Shown here: one piece after another, positions 1-13,600 of the stretch | Position numbering within the stretch: the stretch's first letter is position 1 | How the letters are laid out: every line of letters begins with the position of its first letter | Assembly: GCA_023053545.1 (NCBI GenBank) | Contig: JAKZAN010000001.1 | Coordinates: 8,886,565 to 8,950,564 of the forward strand | From: Lepidurus packardi | Lineage: Eukaryota > Arthropoda > Branchiopoda > Notostraca > Triopsidae | Direction: 5' to 3' | DNA: 64,000 nt | Made by a program: the position numbers and the translations under genes | The notes under the pieces: model-generated | What the model was told of the DNA's origin: nothing | Database searches by the model: none | Seen by the model: the letters and a program-made list of their open reading frames with translations, nothing else

Positions 1-3000
1 GTATGGAATATTCACTTATAAATATTCCCTTATATTCACTTATAACTTTTGCTTTGCCTTATGCATCTTGATGAAGTTAAATAGTTGAATTGTGAATTTT
101 AGTAATATAATTTGGGAAAATCTTGACCGTTTCAAGTCCATTTACATCATCGAGAGTGAAATAGAAGGTTTTACCATGTATTCACTTGATTTACTAGTAC
201 GAGAATGACCCGTACACTTCTAGAGAGCACTTGGCTCGACTTTTATAGTTGACCTTTTGTGTGAATGACGCTAAAAGAAGGGGGAATGATGCTCCCAATC
301 CAACCCTCGCGATTATAGTTTCTGTCGCTGTGTCAACTTTCGGGAATAAGCGTAGCCCACTTTCTAATGGGGCTCATTAACAGGAACACACCCGCACTTT
401 TAGGCTTCTGGGCCCATCTGTGCTGTCCTATTGCTCAACGGACCGTACCCCCACCTCCCGTCATCTTCCTTTTACCAAGCAAAACTTTTCATTCAATTAA
501 TGATCACGCAATATAGCCAGCCCCCTTTTTCTGGCCAGAGAGAGGGATGGACGCTCCGTGGACAATGTGAAATAAATCAAAGTACATTGCTGTCCTTTTG
601 CTGTACTTCCCATTGAAGTGGTAAGGCTATACAAGAGCGTCTGCTGTCTTGCACGGGAGATAAAAGGCGAAACATCCAAAAAGCATCCTAAAGCGCTCAA
701 AACCTTCCTAAAGTTGAAAGGACGACATGGCGTATACGAAGAGAGAGAGAAAGAAGGTCCTTGTAATGTTGTAATGTTAATGGGTAGGTCATTTGTGTGC
801 TGTTAGCTGCCCGCCGCCCATCAAGGTATAGATGAGTTCGGGGCCCAAACTGCTGATTCCCGTGCCCTAATTTCGTGTGTTTCTATCTCGCTCTCTCGTT
901 CTCTCTTAAGACTTTTGGAAGTGTTTCGTCTCTTATTATGGCCATCTGTAGAACTAGAAGACCTTTCTCCCCTCTGTAACTACTCTTTCACCTAATTGCA
1001 CGGCCATCAAGCGCAACACCCAGCGAATCGTCGCTTGGATTTCGGAGCATATTACTGTATATCTTACTGCTAGTTATACGGCTGTGCCTTTAGCATTACA
1101 ACCATCAGCATTACTCCTCCGCAAACCCCTTTTGCCTTGCTTTATAGAGGCGGGTGGTTCAGTTTTTTTTTTGTTTTTTTTGCAAAAAGGTCCAAACGCG
1201 CTTTGAAGCATTTCACAGGAGTTATCTTGGTTCTCTATCGCGTTCACTAGAAGGAAGGGTTTTAAGGCAATCCTTTGACTTTATCAGAAGGAACGTTGTA
1301 ACGGCTTCTTACTGAAGTATTTACGAGTACTGGACAGACGGTTGAGTACTGATTTAACTTTCAAGTATTACAGTATGTCTTCTTAAGTCTTAAGAAAATT
1401 ATATCTTTCCAACATTTCTTCTTCTTCTTTTGTTATGTACCGAGAGAGAAAGCTTGCGTACAGTAATTCGAACACTTTATTATATGCGAAGACTAACTCT
1501 TGCCAATAATGAAATATTTTAAATCTCCGTCATAGTTCGTTCAATTATACTTTTTGACGTTTAGTCGCTCAATTGACATTTAATTGTGTCGAAAAATTAT
1601 TGTATCTTGGTTTCGATCTTTGTTTACATTTCTAAAGCATTTTAATCAATATTTTCGCTATTCACAATAGATTTTAATTATGAAAAAATTTAGCAAATAA
1701 ATTGAAGGTAACCAATGTTACACGAGTAAAACTACGCTTGTTGTACTTCGTATGTATATAAAACATTTATATATCTAAAAAATGAAAGCGATTCTAGCGC
1801 CTTTTATGTTTCCCCCAATGTTTAGCTTATTTCCTTTCCATGTTACAACTAGTAATACAGGGTATTACGGTACAGGGATGAAAAACTCGAAACCCACAAT
1901 AGGTCTCCTTTCTTTGGAATGGACGAAAAGGTCCACTATAACTGAAAGTTGCATGGGGTGTATGATCCTATTGTTATGTGGGAGATGAAATAGAAGCCCA
2001 TACACATAAAAGATGCTTTTTGCCTCCAATGTGATGGATTATAATGTGACTTCCTTTTCAGACTCTCTGAATTCATACAGCTTTTGCTTACGGATGCAGC
2101 ACAAATCCTCATCTAAGACAGACCTTTTACCCAAATCAACCTTAATCAGCCCCGAAATTTCCCCTAAAAATAACGCAACCCCAAAAATCAGGTCTTCTTC
2201 CTTTTCTAAACATTTTTTTATATTTCTCTACTTTATTGTATACGAAACTGATTAATGATAATTCCGTGCTACTTTTTTTCCTTTCTTTTTACACTTTTTT
2301 AAATAGTCTCAAGTCAAGTCACATGCACGACGATTAAAAAGACCTGAAAATACAGTGTTTCCGAAAATCGCAAAAACGTAAGAACACAGCAAAGACACAA
2401 ACATGAGTAATAATTAATCTTGGCTAACAGGAGCAATTAAAAAGATGTATGGACGGTTAAGACAGCGAGGACGCTAAGATTTATATTTCATATAATTTTG
2501 CCATCGATTTAGCACATCTTTAAGTGTCACCAAATTTGGCCAATTCGGAGGATAAAATTAATTCTATAAATAACCAACCAATTTTTCAAGTACATTGCTG
2601 GTGACTGAATGAACTTTAATTGAATACTTTAGAACATAAACCATAATGGTAATAATAATGTGTACAATAAAATAGATTTGTTACTTTTCTGTATATTGTA
2701 TTTCTGCTTAAAAATTGGACGTGAATGACTGAATAACAATTCCGAGCTGCTTTTTTGGGTCTTTTCTACTTTCCCAATGAAGCGACTAATTTGCATATAA
2801 CCTCGTTGCCTGCTCGACGACACGGACAAGCTTTGATTTCCGCCCCTAACCTTTTTATCACTTGCAAGAGTTCAGTTCCACTTAATTGAGCGCGTGATTA
2901 AGCTTCCATAGACTGACTCTATATAGCACTATACAGCGCCGAGATGAGAGATCGAACAAGAATGATGAAATCCCCCCAAAAACTGGCTAACAACCCCGCG

Positions 3001-4619
3001 TGTCACGAAGCAACAATTGACAGCTACAGGAAAGAAAAATATGAGCTAGCAGGGGGTGGATGCGTAGGAGGTAGAAATGAATTGTACTAATTCGCTATAT
3101 GAGAGAAAGGGTGTGATGAGGATTATCAAACGCGCTCTTTCTGGCCTTTTTGGTTGAATTTCTCTCCGTCAACCTCGCTCTTCTCCAAAAACAAGAGACG
3201 CAATAATCAGAGCAGGGTTATTAAGCCATAAAGAGCCTTCATCTCGCTTCTTCTGGCCCAAAGGGTTAACTTATGACGAACTAAAAGCGAAAAGCTCATC
3301 AAAAGGGATTAGCTCATCCAGAAATCTCCCTCGCCCTTTCACCTGTCACTCACAATAGAACATCCCTCAGAAAATCCCTACAAAGTGAATCACATTTTTC
3401 GGGACTGAAAAAATGTCACATTTTTGCACATTTTTTGCTTTTAGCAAGAGAAGCAGTCTTTTCCCCCGCGTCCAAGAGTTCACGTTTCGCTCAAGCGGAT
3501 TAATTTAATGCAAGAGAGGGGGAACTGATGTGACTGATGTTCTGACTAATATACATAAGATTTGACGGTGTATATTTATACATATTTACGCTCGTGTATA
3601 GTACTTACTACTGTTTGTATACGGTGGATTGCTAAAAGTTCAGTTTCCAAGAGTGATAAGCTGATAAGATGGGGTCAACAGACGAATTTCTACTACTTTG
3701 TGCCATGGCCACGTGGACTTACAGGATTTGGCGCCAAATGCAAGGAGACAGATTAGCTGGAATGAGTGCAACCGCCACGTGACCAAGTTGACCACTGTCC
3801 AGCACAACCAACACAATACGAAAGGATCTGATCTCTTATTTTCCATTTCTATTTCATTTAATTCTTACTTAAATCCTTATTCTCCTATTTGTCCACTTTT
3901 ACTTTTAGTTCCACTTCTACGATTGATTCGTTTAATGTCTTTCGATTCGCTTATGTGGTAGTTGAGTTTTTTAAAATGTTTATTTGTCGCTGTGCTTACT
4001 TAATTCATCGGAATAAAATCTTCAAAAAATGGTCCACGATATATCCCTCTTAGACTGCGCAGGCTCAAAATGGCTCAAAAAGCCTCATTAGGCAGCCCAA
4101 TGGCTTAGCAAACGTGATTTGCATAGTGTGAAAGTCTTACGCACAATTAGTCTTAACAAACGTTTCCGAAGCTTGTTAACATACTTCCTAACACAGTTAC
4201 TTTTCCTTTTTTTCTTTTGGTAGCACGGGAGGTGTAGACCGGCGTTTGCTCCTCTACAGACGAGCGAACGTTGGAGCTTTTGAACTTTGACACGTTCAAA
4301 TGAAAAGGGGTTCGCTATGCAAAAGAGCTTTAAGCATTTGCACGCGTGCTGGTTAATGAGGCCGATTGCTAGCAACAGAATTACAAATCCAACAACACAC
4401 TACAAGTACCAAATCTGGTAACATCATTCTACATTGGCCCGGAAGTTACAAGTCCAGATAGCTAATTAAAGTAAAGAAAGTAATCCATCAAACTTAATCA
4501 TCTTTAACCGTGAAACAAACGGCCAACCTTTGATAAATACAAGACATTGCCTGAAAAGTGAGGTAAGTTTGTGACAAAATCTTTTATTTACCATTTTAAC
4601 AATGAAATTAATAATTGCA
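1..4619. other. Gene-free stretch
   Basis: I see no coding exon with convincing splice sites, no RNA gene and no long repeat here. All open frames are short, low in complexity and lack family motifs. Composition is AT-rich with T and A runs. It could be regulatory or intronic DNA of a gene beyond the left edge, but nothing in the sequence proves that. Confidence 0.6.
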
Positions 4620-5145
4620 CTAAGGCTGCTGTATACCTTAGATGGCACAGATGGCACTGATGTTTGTTATGGTTTTGCGGAAAACTTGTGTAAGAATAGT
4701 AAGAAAAGAAATAGATAGCTAATAGACTGCAAAGTTTCTACGCTTGTTTTGCTTCTGAAAAGTACGATGTGTCACCACAGTTTGCTTTCGGAGCACGATG
4801 TCCCAAATCACGTCGTCAAACACTCGGAACAAGATTTCTCAAAAACAGCTGGTCAGATTTGAAAGCAAACTAAAACAAAAGTTTTCTTTTACTAGCAGCT
4901 GGTGCACAACCAAAGGACAGATTTTTAGGTCACGTATTTCTCATAGTTGCAAACTTCATTTGCATATTGCTAATTTATTATTCGTTGCAAAAAAATTGAA
5001 TTAATTGTGCACTTCCTGTTAGCAAGATCAAGATTACTGTCAAAGAACTTTTTCATTAAATACATTGGTTTGCCCCAAAAAAGGGTTCCGAAATTCCCCA
5101 TGCTAACCGTCTATACCCGAGCTAAGGTATATATGGGAGCCTTAA
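4620..5145 (-). mobile_element. MITE, TTAA-flanked, copy 1 (reverse orientation)
   Basis: This element of about 526 bp is bounded by inverted ends. The left end reads TAAGGCTGCTGTATACCTTA and the right end reads GGTATATATGGGAGCCTTAA. Its interior matches, in reverse orientation, the elements at 56847-57377 and 59270-59829. Shared segments include a 'gaaattcggaac'-type subterminal stretch, a TTTGCATATTGCTAATTTATTA-like middle and a block with CAGATTTGAAAGCAAACTAA. The left target site is CTAA rather than TTAA, a probable point mutation. No transposase frame exists, so it is non-autonomous. The TTAA target suggests a piggyBac-type source; this is inference. Confidence 0.8.
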
Positions 5146-7030
5146 GAGTAACATACTAAATGATTATTTTATTTGTAAAATAGTTTCACGTTCTTGGATT
5201 CCTTAAGAAAACTGTAATAAAATTGCAATAATTTACCTTGCTACATCCAAGGATGTCAGATTTATAAAGAAAAATTTTGTAATTTTGTGCTGGCCTTCAT
5301 TTGGAAAAATTTCATTTTAGCAAACAACATGGTTTATATCCACCATTTCGATTACCGATAAATGGTGCTCATTAACAATGACAAATGGTGAAAATCCCGC
5401 TACGTGAAACGCAACCCCAAATCACGATTCTTATGTCTCCCCAAACCTTTGCCTCCTGTTCTAAGAGACGATGAAATCCACCCATTAACCCCTCAATCCC
5501 CCTTTCTAATATTCCCAGATTCGAACTCCTATCAAAAGAGCCAAAGGGGTAACGCTATAATATGTGGCGGGATTTATATATAAAAAATGGAACAAGGGGG
5601 GGGGGGGGGGGGGGGGGACCATCCCTTTAGACCAGCAGCCACTTGTTGGATTTTTCTTTTTAGCGACATTTGCACGTCTGGGACACAACAAAAGCCCACG
5701 AGGGGCTGCTTATAGGGTTGACACTACTCTCGAACCCAAAAGAAGCACTTGGGAACTCTAAAAAGGGAAGAAGATGGGAGCTTGTCTGCCACTAGCCATT
5801 CAAAACCTAAATTCTTTTTATTGCGTTTGAAAAGCTCACGCTTGTATTTTGGCGCCGCCCCTTTTCCTCCGCCGAATTACGAACTGAAAAACCGGGTTAT
5901 TGTCTGATCAACGGAACCCCCCTCCTTTGATAGGCAAAAGCGAGCAAAAGGCGAGTCGAAAGGGAAAGAAATCCATCATAGGGTTTTAACTCTTTTCTCC
6001 TCGGACTCGATAAAAAAGCCACAAATGTCTTATGCAAATTAAACGGACGATCGTAGAGCCGCAAACCCTTTGAATCAATGAGATAATTCCCAAAGCAGAC
6101 TGTGATGGACGACTTCTCCCGCGGTTAGAATCGCCCCATTGCAGTAAGCAGATGCTCTTTGAGCTTATCCATAATAAATTACGGTTCTTTAAAGAGGGCT
6201 AACATATGCAAGGATATGCAAATGAGGCTTAGCTTAGACGACAGTTACTCTGTGTTTATGTGTGTGTGTGACACACGGGAAAGAAACTCGGGACAACACA
6301 CAAAGCTGGGAATTGTGAAAATTTCCTACTTTTATAAAGTTCCTTGTCATGTTCCCACATCGGCTTGTTGTTCCTAATTAGCGCAGATGGCCACGAAAAC
6401 AAGGAATCAAAGGTTATGGAAATGAGGTGCTCCTCTTTTTGAAGCTTATTGCCTAGTCATACTCTCTTTCCTGTGCTCCCGAAAGTCTGTTTTTTCCATA
6501 AAAAAGGAATGTAACACAGCTCAAGTTACTTGTTTCGATATTTTTTTTTCTTTCGACTTCTAAGATTTCAAAAATATACTTATGTGGGAATAAAAATTGA
6601 AAGAGCGGAGAACAAAGCACCCTCTTGTTTTGTAACTCCTGTTAAGAAAAGGGTGTTTTCCAAGTGGCCTGGGGGCAAATAAAAAATAGTGCTAACAATA
6701 TGCGTGAATAGCCCCGGGACTTATCTTACAGCCCTCATCATCAACCTTACTCAAATAACCCTTGAAGCTCCTCAAAATGTACTTGAAAGACTTTCGTTTT
6801 CTTTTTAAGCCCGGCGCTTAAAAAGGGTTTTGAGGAGTCGGACTTTTTAAGGTGTGGTCCCAGCAATTCAACAATGTCCTCCAAACTGTGACTGTTATTT
6901 TTTTACACCACAGAAAAATAAAAGTCATAATAATAATAAGAAAAAACTCCTTGACGTCGAGAGGTGTTTCTAGAGCACTGAAGATGTACTGCTTTGACCC
7001 TTTAGCCCTTGTGTAGAAAATGAATCTCTT
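5146..7030. other. Gene-free stretch with a long poly-G tract
   Basis: Apart from the 22-G run at 5596-5617 I recognise nothing. A small GT-rich tract near 6255-6275 forms a GTGTGTG/CACAC mini-hairpin. Open frames here are produced by the homopolymer or by chance. Confidence 0.5.
5596..5617 (+). repeat. Poly-G homopolymer, 22 nt
   Basis: This is an uninterrupted run of 22 G. It is the longest of several G homopolymers in the window (others near 55843, 61045, 63339 and 63868). Its length is likely polymorphic, and assembly error is possible. Confidence 0.9.
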
Positions 7031-7140
7031 ACCCAACATGTAAACCTGCACACATTCTGAAGCCATTAGCTGCGTCTTAGGTCTCCATTCCGTATGTCAT
7101 CGTACTTAGAGGCAGTGAATATTGCTCGGCTTTCATCTTT

Positions 7141-7246
7141 CACGTGGGTTTTGGGGAACGGTACAAGGCTTTGGCTCCGTTATCCTCCTCTTACACGTGG
7201 GTTTTGGGGAACGGTGCAAGGGTATCAAGGTGCGGGGGAGGGATAT
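7141..7246 (+). repeat. Two tandem copies, 53 bp period
   Basis: CACGTGGGTTTTGGGGAACG starts at 7141 and again at 7194, followed by matching GGT(A/G)CAAGG. Each copy carries a CACGTG E-box-like hexamer. A diverged relative lies near 9067-9100. Confidence 0.8.
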
Positions 7247-7400
7247 ACTTCTCCTTCTTTCAAACAGACACCGTTTGGCTGCTTCATTAACTGATTTATG
7301 GGATGTGTTGTTTACACAAGTGGCCAGGCCAAAAACAAAACACAAAGAACGTCAAATGAATAGTTACTTCGCGTCAATTACTGAAAAAAATGCACAGTAG

Positions 7401-7720
7401 AATGTACAAATATTTAGTTGCAAGTTACATAACGTAAGCTAGGGATTCCGTTGGTTTATTTAGGACCCATGTCAACCCATGTCGACTCGAAACTCCACGA
7501 CTTTTGTTTCACTCACAATAGTTTGTAAAAATGTTTTGTTCATTTCATTTACAACCAACCCGTATGTCAACTCTCAATACCACGTTCTTTTATTTCACGC
7601 ACAATAGATTGTAAAATATTTAGTTGCAAGTTACATAAAATAGCTACTTGGAATTTCGAATAAACGGACACAGAACTTGTTCATGTAGTACCAAGCCATG
7701 TCGACTCCCAGTCTTTTTTG
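7401..7720 (+). repeat. Degenerate short tandem units inside the repeat block
   Basis: AATATTTAGTTGCAAGTTAC occurs at about 7408 and again at about 7615. TTTCACTCACAATAGTTTG (about 7507) recurs as TTTCACGCACAATAGATTG (about 7593). CCATGTCGACTC occurs at about 7478 and 7697. The spacing (85-210 bp) is irregular, so these are eroded units rather than a clean satellite. Confidence 0.65.
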
Positions 7721-9894
7721 GCAGACTGGAATATTTTTATTACCTGTATTACAGCAACGATTCTGTGAACGAAATTCCGTTTTCGTGCAGTCTTTTTCCT
7801 GGCCTACATCGAGTTTTTCTTTGCTTTCTAGAAAACATAATACGCCATCAAAAGCCTCTTACTTCACTGTTTCTGTCTAATCAATCAATCAATTAGACAT
7901 TATGCCAACTTCAACATATACTTCCCTAAGATATATAAATTCTCATACATCTTGCTTGTTGCGTTTTTAAGTAGTTTCCAGAATGTTAACTTTATAAAAG
8001 CGTTAGAAAACAGGAAACGAAATCCGAAAATTTCGAATATAGGGCACGTAGGGCATGTCAAAGGAATAGTGTAAATATGACGGCGTACAAATCTTTAACC
8101 AGAGTTGCACAGAAATTCGTCCATTGTTACAGTAATAGTAAATTATTCCAGTGAAAATTACTCTCCGAGAAATATTTGCCTCCTTAAAATAATGTGCACT
8201 TGTCACTTTGTGATAGCGACGCAATAATGAATAATATGAATCGAAGTGAGGCAATAATGAATAACGAGAAGTAACGAAATGAATGCTAGTCCTAGCCAGG
8301 ACTTGTCGGCTTAACCCAGTTCGACAGTATACTTTGTTCGATCACTTTATTTGGGTACCGTATGGAGTACTTGAACTTTATTGGTAGACGATCTGAAGTA
8401 AGGCCGCGGTTATAGCTAAACGGTCTGTTCCATCTTGATTCTCCCCTTTCTCAGCTATACAGGGAAAGGTATCGGCAAGTTAGAATAATAATAATAAGCA
8501 AAATAGGCAGAAAACGATTCCTCTCCGACTTGTGCCTAAACCTTTCTCAAAAGAGACATCGGAAGCAAAAGAAGAGGATAAAGTCACTAAACTGCCCATA
8601 CCAACACTCTGCTCCTGTTTCACTGAGCCATGCGAAACCGATGTCAGGAAGGTACCAGACTCAAAATGATGGTCTGAATATTGACCTTAGCCATGTAAAG
8701 GGCACCCGAAACCCAAGGATAAGATTTTTTTTTGGCGAAACTATAACAGCACATTTCGGAACACTGCTGATATGTCCGATGTTTTTATTCTCGGACCGTT
8801 TCTTTTGAAGTCGTCCGAGGAATAGTTTACTCGACTTTTCCTAGGAATCAGTTTCAGTTTTTGCTTAACTATATTTTAACTACTCCAAAGGGCTCTGTTG
8901 CCACGTAGGAGATTGCAATATACAGTTAAAAAGCATCCCTTGCGTGGACCCGTTTGCCCAAACGTGAACCTTAACAAATAGTGAAGCCATTAGCTGCGTT
9001 TTAGGTGTCCATTTTCGTCCGCTGTACTCTTAAAGGCGGTACCTATAGCTCCGTTTTCCTCCTCTTGGACGCAGGTTTTGTGGAACGGTGCAAGGGTACC
9101 ATTGGGGAGGGAAATAGTTCTCCTCCTTCAAAACGGACTCGGTTTGGCTGCTTTGCAAATCCTGATTTGTGGGATGTGTTGTTTACACAAGTGGTCAGAC
9201 CACAAAACATCAAAACAAGTCGAGGGAATAGTCATTTAGTCACTTATTGAAAACAAATCTCAGTGATTTTACAATTAAATATCGTTGCTTTCACGGCAGT
9301 AAAATATTTGGAAAATCCTTTTCAACATTGTAACATGACTGCCGAGATTTTAAGTACTTAAATATAACAAACGGGGAAAAAGTACACACATGTACCGTAT
9401 TATATTGGCATAAAGGGTACGAATCTATTTAACTGTAAATATTGCAAAGAAATGGTTTGCAATGCATAACAAAAACTTTGATTTTGATTTGAGCGCCCAA
9501 TAATGACTAGTTCAAGGTATACTGTAGACTTTAGCGACGCAATAATGAATCATATGAATCCAAGTGAGACAATAATTAATATAATGAAATCTAACGAAGT
9601 GCATGCTGCTCATAACCGGGACGTGTCCGCCTAGCCCAGTTTGACAGTACTTTGTTCGATCACTTTATTTGGGTACCGTATAGTAACTTGAACTATATCT
9701 GAAGACGTTTTCAAGTTTTCAGGTCGCGGTTTCAGCTAAACGGTCTGTTTTTTCGTGGTTTCCCTTCTTAGCTAATATAGGGAAGGGAATCCGCAAGTTA
9801 GACGAAGGATATACAAAAGAGGCCCAACAAGGAAACGATATCTCTCCCAGTTATACCTAAACAATCTTCAAAAGAGACACGAGACATCGGAAGC

Positions 9895-10000
9895 AAAAGA
9901 AGAATAAGAAGGGGACTAGAAGAAGGTTAAACATTGAAGAAGAAGGAGGAGGAGGCTAGAAGAAGGTTAAACACTGAAGAAGAAGAAGAAGGCTAAACAC
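9895..10000 (+). repeat. AAG/GGA-rich minisatellite
   Basis: CTAGAAGAAGGTTAAACATT followed by GAAGAAGAAGGAGGAGGAGG repeats with small changes, in a purine-rich stretch with AAG triplets. It lies inside the larger duplication block. Confidence 0.7.
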
Positions 10001-10600
10001 TGCCCATGGTAAACCAAGGGTAATCAAACAAATTGTCGAGAAAATATTGCAGCACATTTTGGAACACTGCTGCTATTTCTGGAATATTCGCACATTTTCC
10101 TTTGAAGTCGCTCGAGGAATAGCTCACTGAGTCGACTTTTCCTAGGGATCAGTACGGCTTCCAAAAAGCTCTGTTGCCATGTAGTAGATTGCAGTACAGT
10201 TCAAAACCACCCTGTGTCACAAGTAGTTTGTGCAACTTACATTTCTTATATCCGTGTAATTAACTATTTCTTCTGCTTGTATTGTTGATTTTTTAAGCGC
10301 ATTTCGGAACACTGCTGCTATTTTCTGAAAATTCGCACTCGCACCTTTTCCTTTGAAGTCAGTTCGAGCTCATTCACTCGACTTTTTCTTGGAGTCGGTA
10401 CGGACTCCAAAAGGCTCTGTTGCCACGTAGCGAATCAGTAGGGCCTCAAAAGGACTCTGTTGCCATATAGGAGATTGCAATAAAGTTTAAAACCATTATA
10501 TGTGTCACAATTAACTTGTGCAACTTACATTTCTGATATATGTGTAATGACCTATTTCTTCTGTTTGTATTGTTGAATTTTTTAGCATAATTGATCTGTC

Positions 10601-13600
10601 GATCATATTTAGATTGTACGATTCTTCTCTTTTACTGTTGTACCCTTATTTTCTCACGGCTTAATTTATCAGTATAAAACGGGAGCAAAAAAGTGTGAAA
10701 TGAAGCAATAAAGCCAAATGCACACGAGGTCGAACTTTTCATAATTTGTTAACTTTTATAGCAGACAGATATTATAGTTAAGAGAATATCTTGAAGTACT
10801 GTCCAAACAGAGCTTAAATTCGTAAAATGTACAAAATCACGAAATTACCACCAAAGACAATGTGTTGTTTAGCAAGATAGTTTGTTCACAGTGACTTCGA
10901 CACTGACTAAATTGCTCAGCTTTATTTGTCTAAACTGTTCTGACCATTTTTTTATTTTACTTTTTAATGCGGCTTGTAGGCTTAAACCTCTTACCGTCGT
11001 TTATTACTTCACGAACATGGTAGGGGGCGAGGAGTTGGGTTCTGGTCATTTCTGAACAAGAAATGGCATTCAAAGTCAAGTTGCAAATTAGTTCTTCGAT
11101 TTGCAAGCGTGTTAATTTAACGTAGATTATCTTGCAGAAACAAATGGTAACAAAATTATTTTCGAAACCTGATTCAGCAATCGACGCTTCAGATATAGCT
11201 AGAATTCCCGTAATTGCTAACGAAGTTTCCCGGACCTAATTCCCAACTGCTCCGCTGGTGTGTCAAACCAGGCCATGCATACGTAATTCAAATCTTGGAA
11301 GGGTATAGCGCATACAATTCAATTGAACTGAATTACAGCAAGTAAAAGGGCTAAGAAAGGGGTTAGCGTTTCCAGCGTGGAAGAAAGGCCAATTAGCCTA
11401 CGGTGGGGAATTTTACCAAAAAGAAAAAATTCGGAGAAAAGTCTTCTTCCTTTCGTCTTTCTTTTTCTCTTTCACGTCTGATATGCAAGTCCAGTCTGGT
11501 GGACATGCCGTCTCTATGGCGAGGATGCATGCTACAAGTTATGGTAGCAAAAAACACAGCAGACCTGAGCTTATGCTTTAGTGGCACCAAAAAAAAAAAG
11601 ACGAGCCAACGTTTTTGATATGCAAATGAAGGGGTCTCCCTATGGCTTGTCTCACTTTTCTTTTGTTTTAAACCATCAGAGGGATTGATATGGGGGGATA
11701 TACATAAGAGCAACCATAAAACAGAATATGGTCCCTGTCACGTCAAGTCTCACCATATCGCCCCCCTTTCAGTTTTAAACTTTAAATAAACAAAATTGGA
11801 GAACAAAAACAGCTTTTGAATAGACCAGGGACTATAGAAATCAAGTTAAAGACAAAAGCTTTCTTAATACGACGCACCTGAAAGGCCAAAGCCGTTAATA
11901 AATTTTTGCAAAATTCAACAAAAGATCCCAAACACGTGAGAACCAGTACTTCAAACTGTTCCCTTATAGTTTTTGCTCATTCACTTCTATCACTGAATAT
12001 TCTTCGGAATACAAATCAAATCGTCTAACGAGAACAGACACAATTCCCATGCTTTTTCTTATAAAAAGTTGTAAACTCACCCTGTCACGAAGGATATTTG
12101 CATCAAATTTACGGAAAATTAAACTTTACCACATTAAAGGTCCATTTCCTAATTTCACTATGACGATTTATAGCGATACAATTGAAAAGGGAAATAAAGA
12201 AAAAAGTTTTCCAGCCCTTGGCATCAATGATATTTTTTGTGTACATAATATTGGGTTTTCACTTTGGAAGTTCGGTTGAAATTCGCACGGTCGCCTACGC
12301 TAATGACACCTTTTTCCCGTCCATCTTGGATACAAGCCTTCCACTAAGTGCCAAGACAGGGGACAGCACTTTTCTCAAAAAAGAAAAAATTGACTTGCTA
12401 AAAAAAAAAAATCCACTCGCAGACCATTAACCTTGCATGGGCACATTTTTTTGGGCCACACGTCCATTTGTTATGGGCGCCTGCTATAATTGACTCGCTC
12501 TTATGGATCCCAAGTTGTATATATCTCTGTGCGCTTTTATCACTCTTGAGGCAAAGTAAATAAAAAAAAATCCAAAGGTCCCGCTATAATCAACATCATC
12601 AACTAGACAAAGCAAAAAAGCCTCTCTGGCTCTGTGTGAGTGCAAACGCCTCCTCGGAAGAGACTGAAATATAAACCGAGCAACAAAAAAATCGCTTCTT
12701 TGTTTGGTACCAAGGACAAACAGAATACTGTTCATTTTCTTCAGTCTCAAACGTCTTTTCAAACCACACAAAGTAAACAACAAATGATTGTCGAAAGTCG
12801 TTAGCGCTTTCTTTGTAAAAACCCTGACATTTTTAATTTGTCTTGCGAAGCCAGCAGACGCTACATAACATCAAACATTATTGGGCGACACAAATCAAGT
12901 CAATCAATCCACTTAAGTTTTTTGTGGGGAAAGGTGGGACAGAAAAAGAAACACAAATACTAGAAAATCGCTTCGAGGAAGTCTAGGGACTAATGAAGCT
13001 TGAGCAGAGAAGCAGAAAAAAGGAAATGGAATTAAGGGTATTAATACAGGGAGAAAGGAAAAGGTGTCAAACCCCCGTAATTTATGTTACGGAGGACAGG
13101 GAGGGACGGATATGAGGGGATATGGGACAATAGCGTGACTTTTGCGAACCTGGTAACCACCCTCATGACGCCGAGAGGGTCATTATTATTGTTATAGTGA
13201 CCATTGCCCATTGGAACACCTGCAAAGTCTATTTAATTCTACGCCTTTACGCCAGATGACCACGATATGTCACTGATGCCATAGTGATCCACATCATGCA
13301 ATCTGCTACACGCTTTTACCCTCAATTGTACCCTTTTGAACCACTTTTTGGTCCCCTTAACACCGGCTGAACCAACATACCAAGCGTTATAATTAGCTCA
13401 AAGTTTTCTTTCATAATTATAAGCCCCAAAGGTGCAGAATTGTTGAATACATCTAATGCATTCACGCTTATAAACAACGCAGAAAACTAAAAAGAAACCT
13501 TTTAAAGTGTCTTCATCCCAATTATTGTCACCAGTAATTTAGTATTCTTACAAGAAATTACAGAAGATTAAAAAATAATATTGGAAGTGTGCTTTACTTT

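Larger units (their letters stand above)
7031..10600 (+). repeat. Degenerate tandem duplication block, about two and a half units
   Basis: The block holds diverged direct copies. The motif GAAGCCATTAGCTGCG recurs at 7059 and 8983. GGGATGTGTTGTTTACACAA recurs near 7299 and 9170. A segment of about 360 bp at 8215-8580, with key motif TTTGTTCGATCACTTTATTT, recurs at about 9534-9900. The downstream module with CTCTGTTGCCACGTAG-like sequence occurs at about 8891, 10170, 10420 and 10457. The first unit carries about 600 bp not seen in the second. No coding domain is recognisable. It may be a decayed repeat element or a local segmental duplication. Confidence 0.8.

Noticed and set aside
2243-2760. 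Repeat of AATTCCG(T/A)GCT(A/G)CTTTTTT at about 2260 and 2738
   Set aside because: The match covers only about 30 bp with gaps and is dominated by a T run, so it is likely chance.
4798-5004. Open frame with QLVRFESKLKQKF, similar to a minus-strand frame at 57085-57318
   Set aside because: The similarity comes from the shared MITE sequence. The frames lie inside non-coding elements and have no domain.
12484-12783. 99-residue basic minus-strand frame
   Set aside because: No start context, domain or splice sites. The composition is that of AT-rich chance frames.
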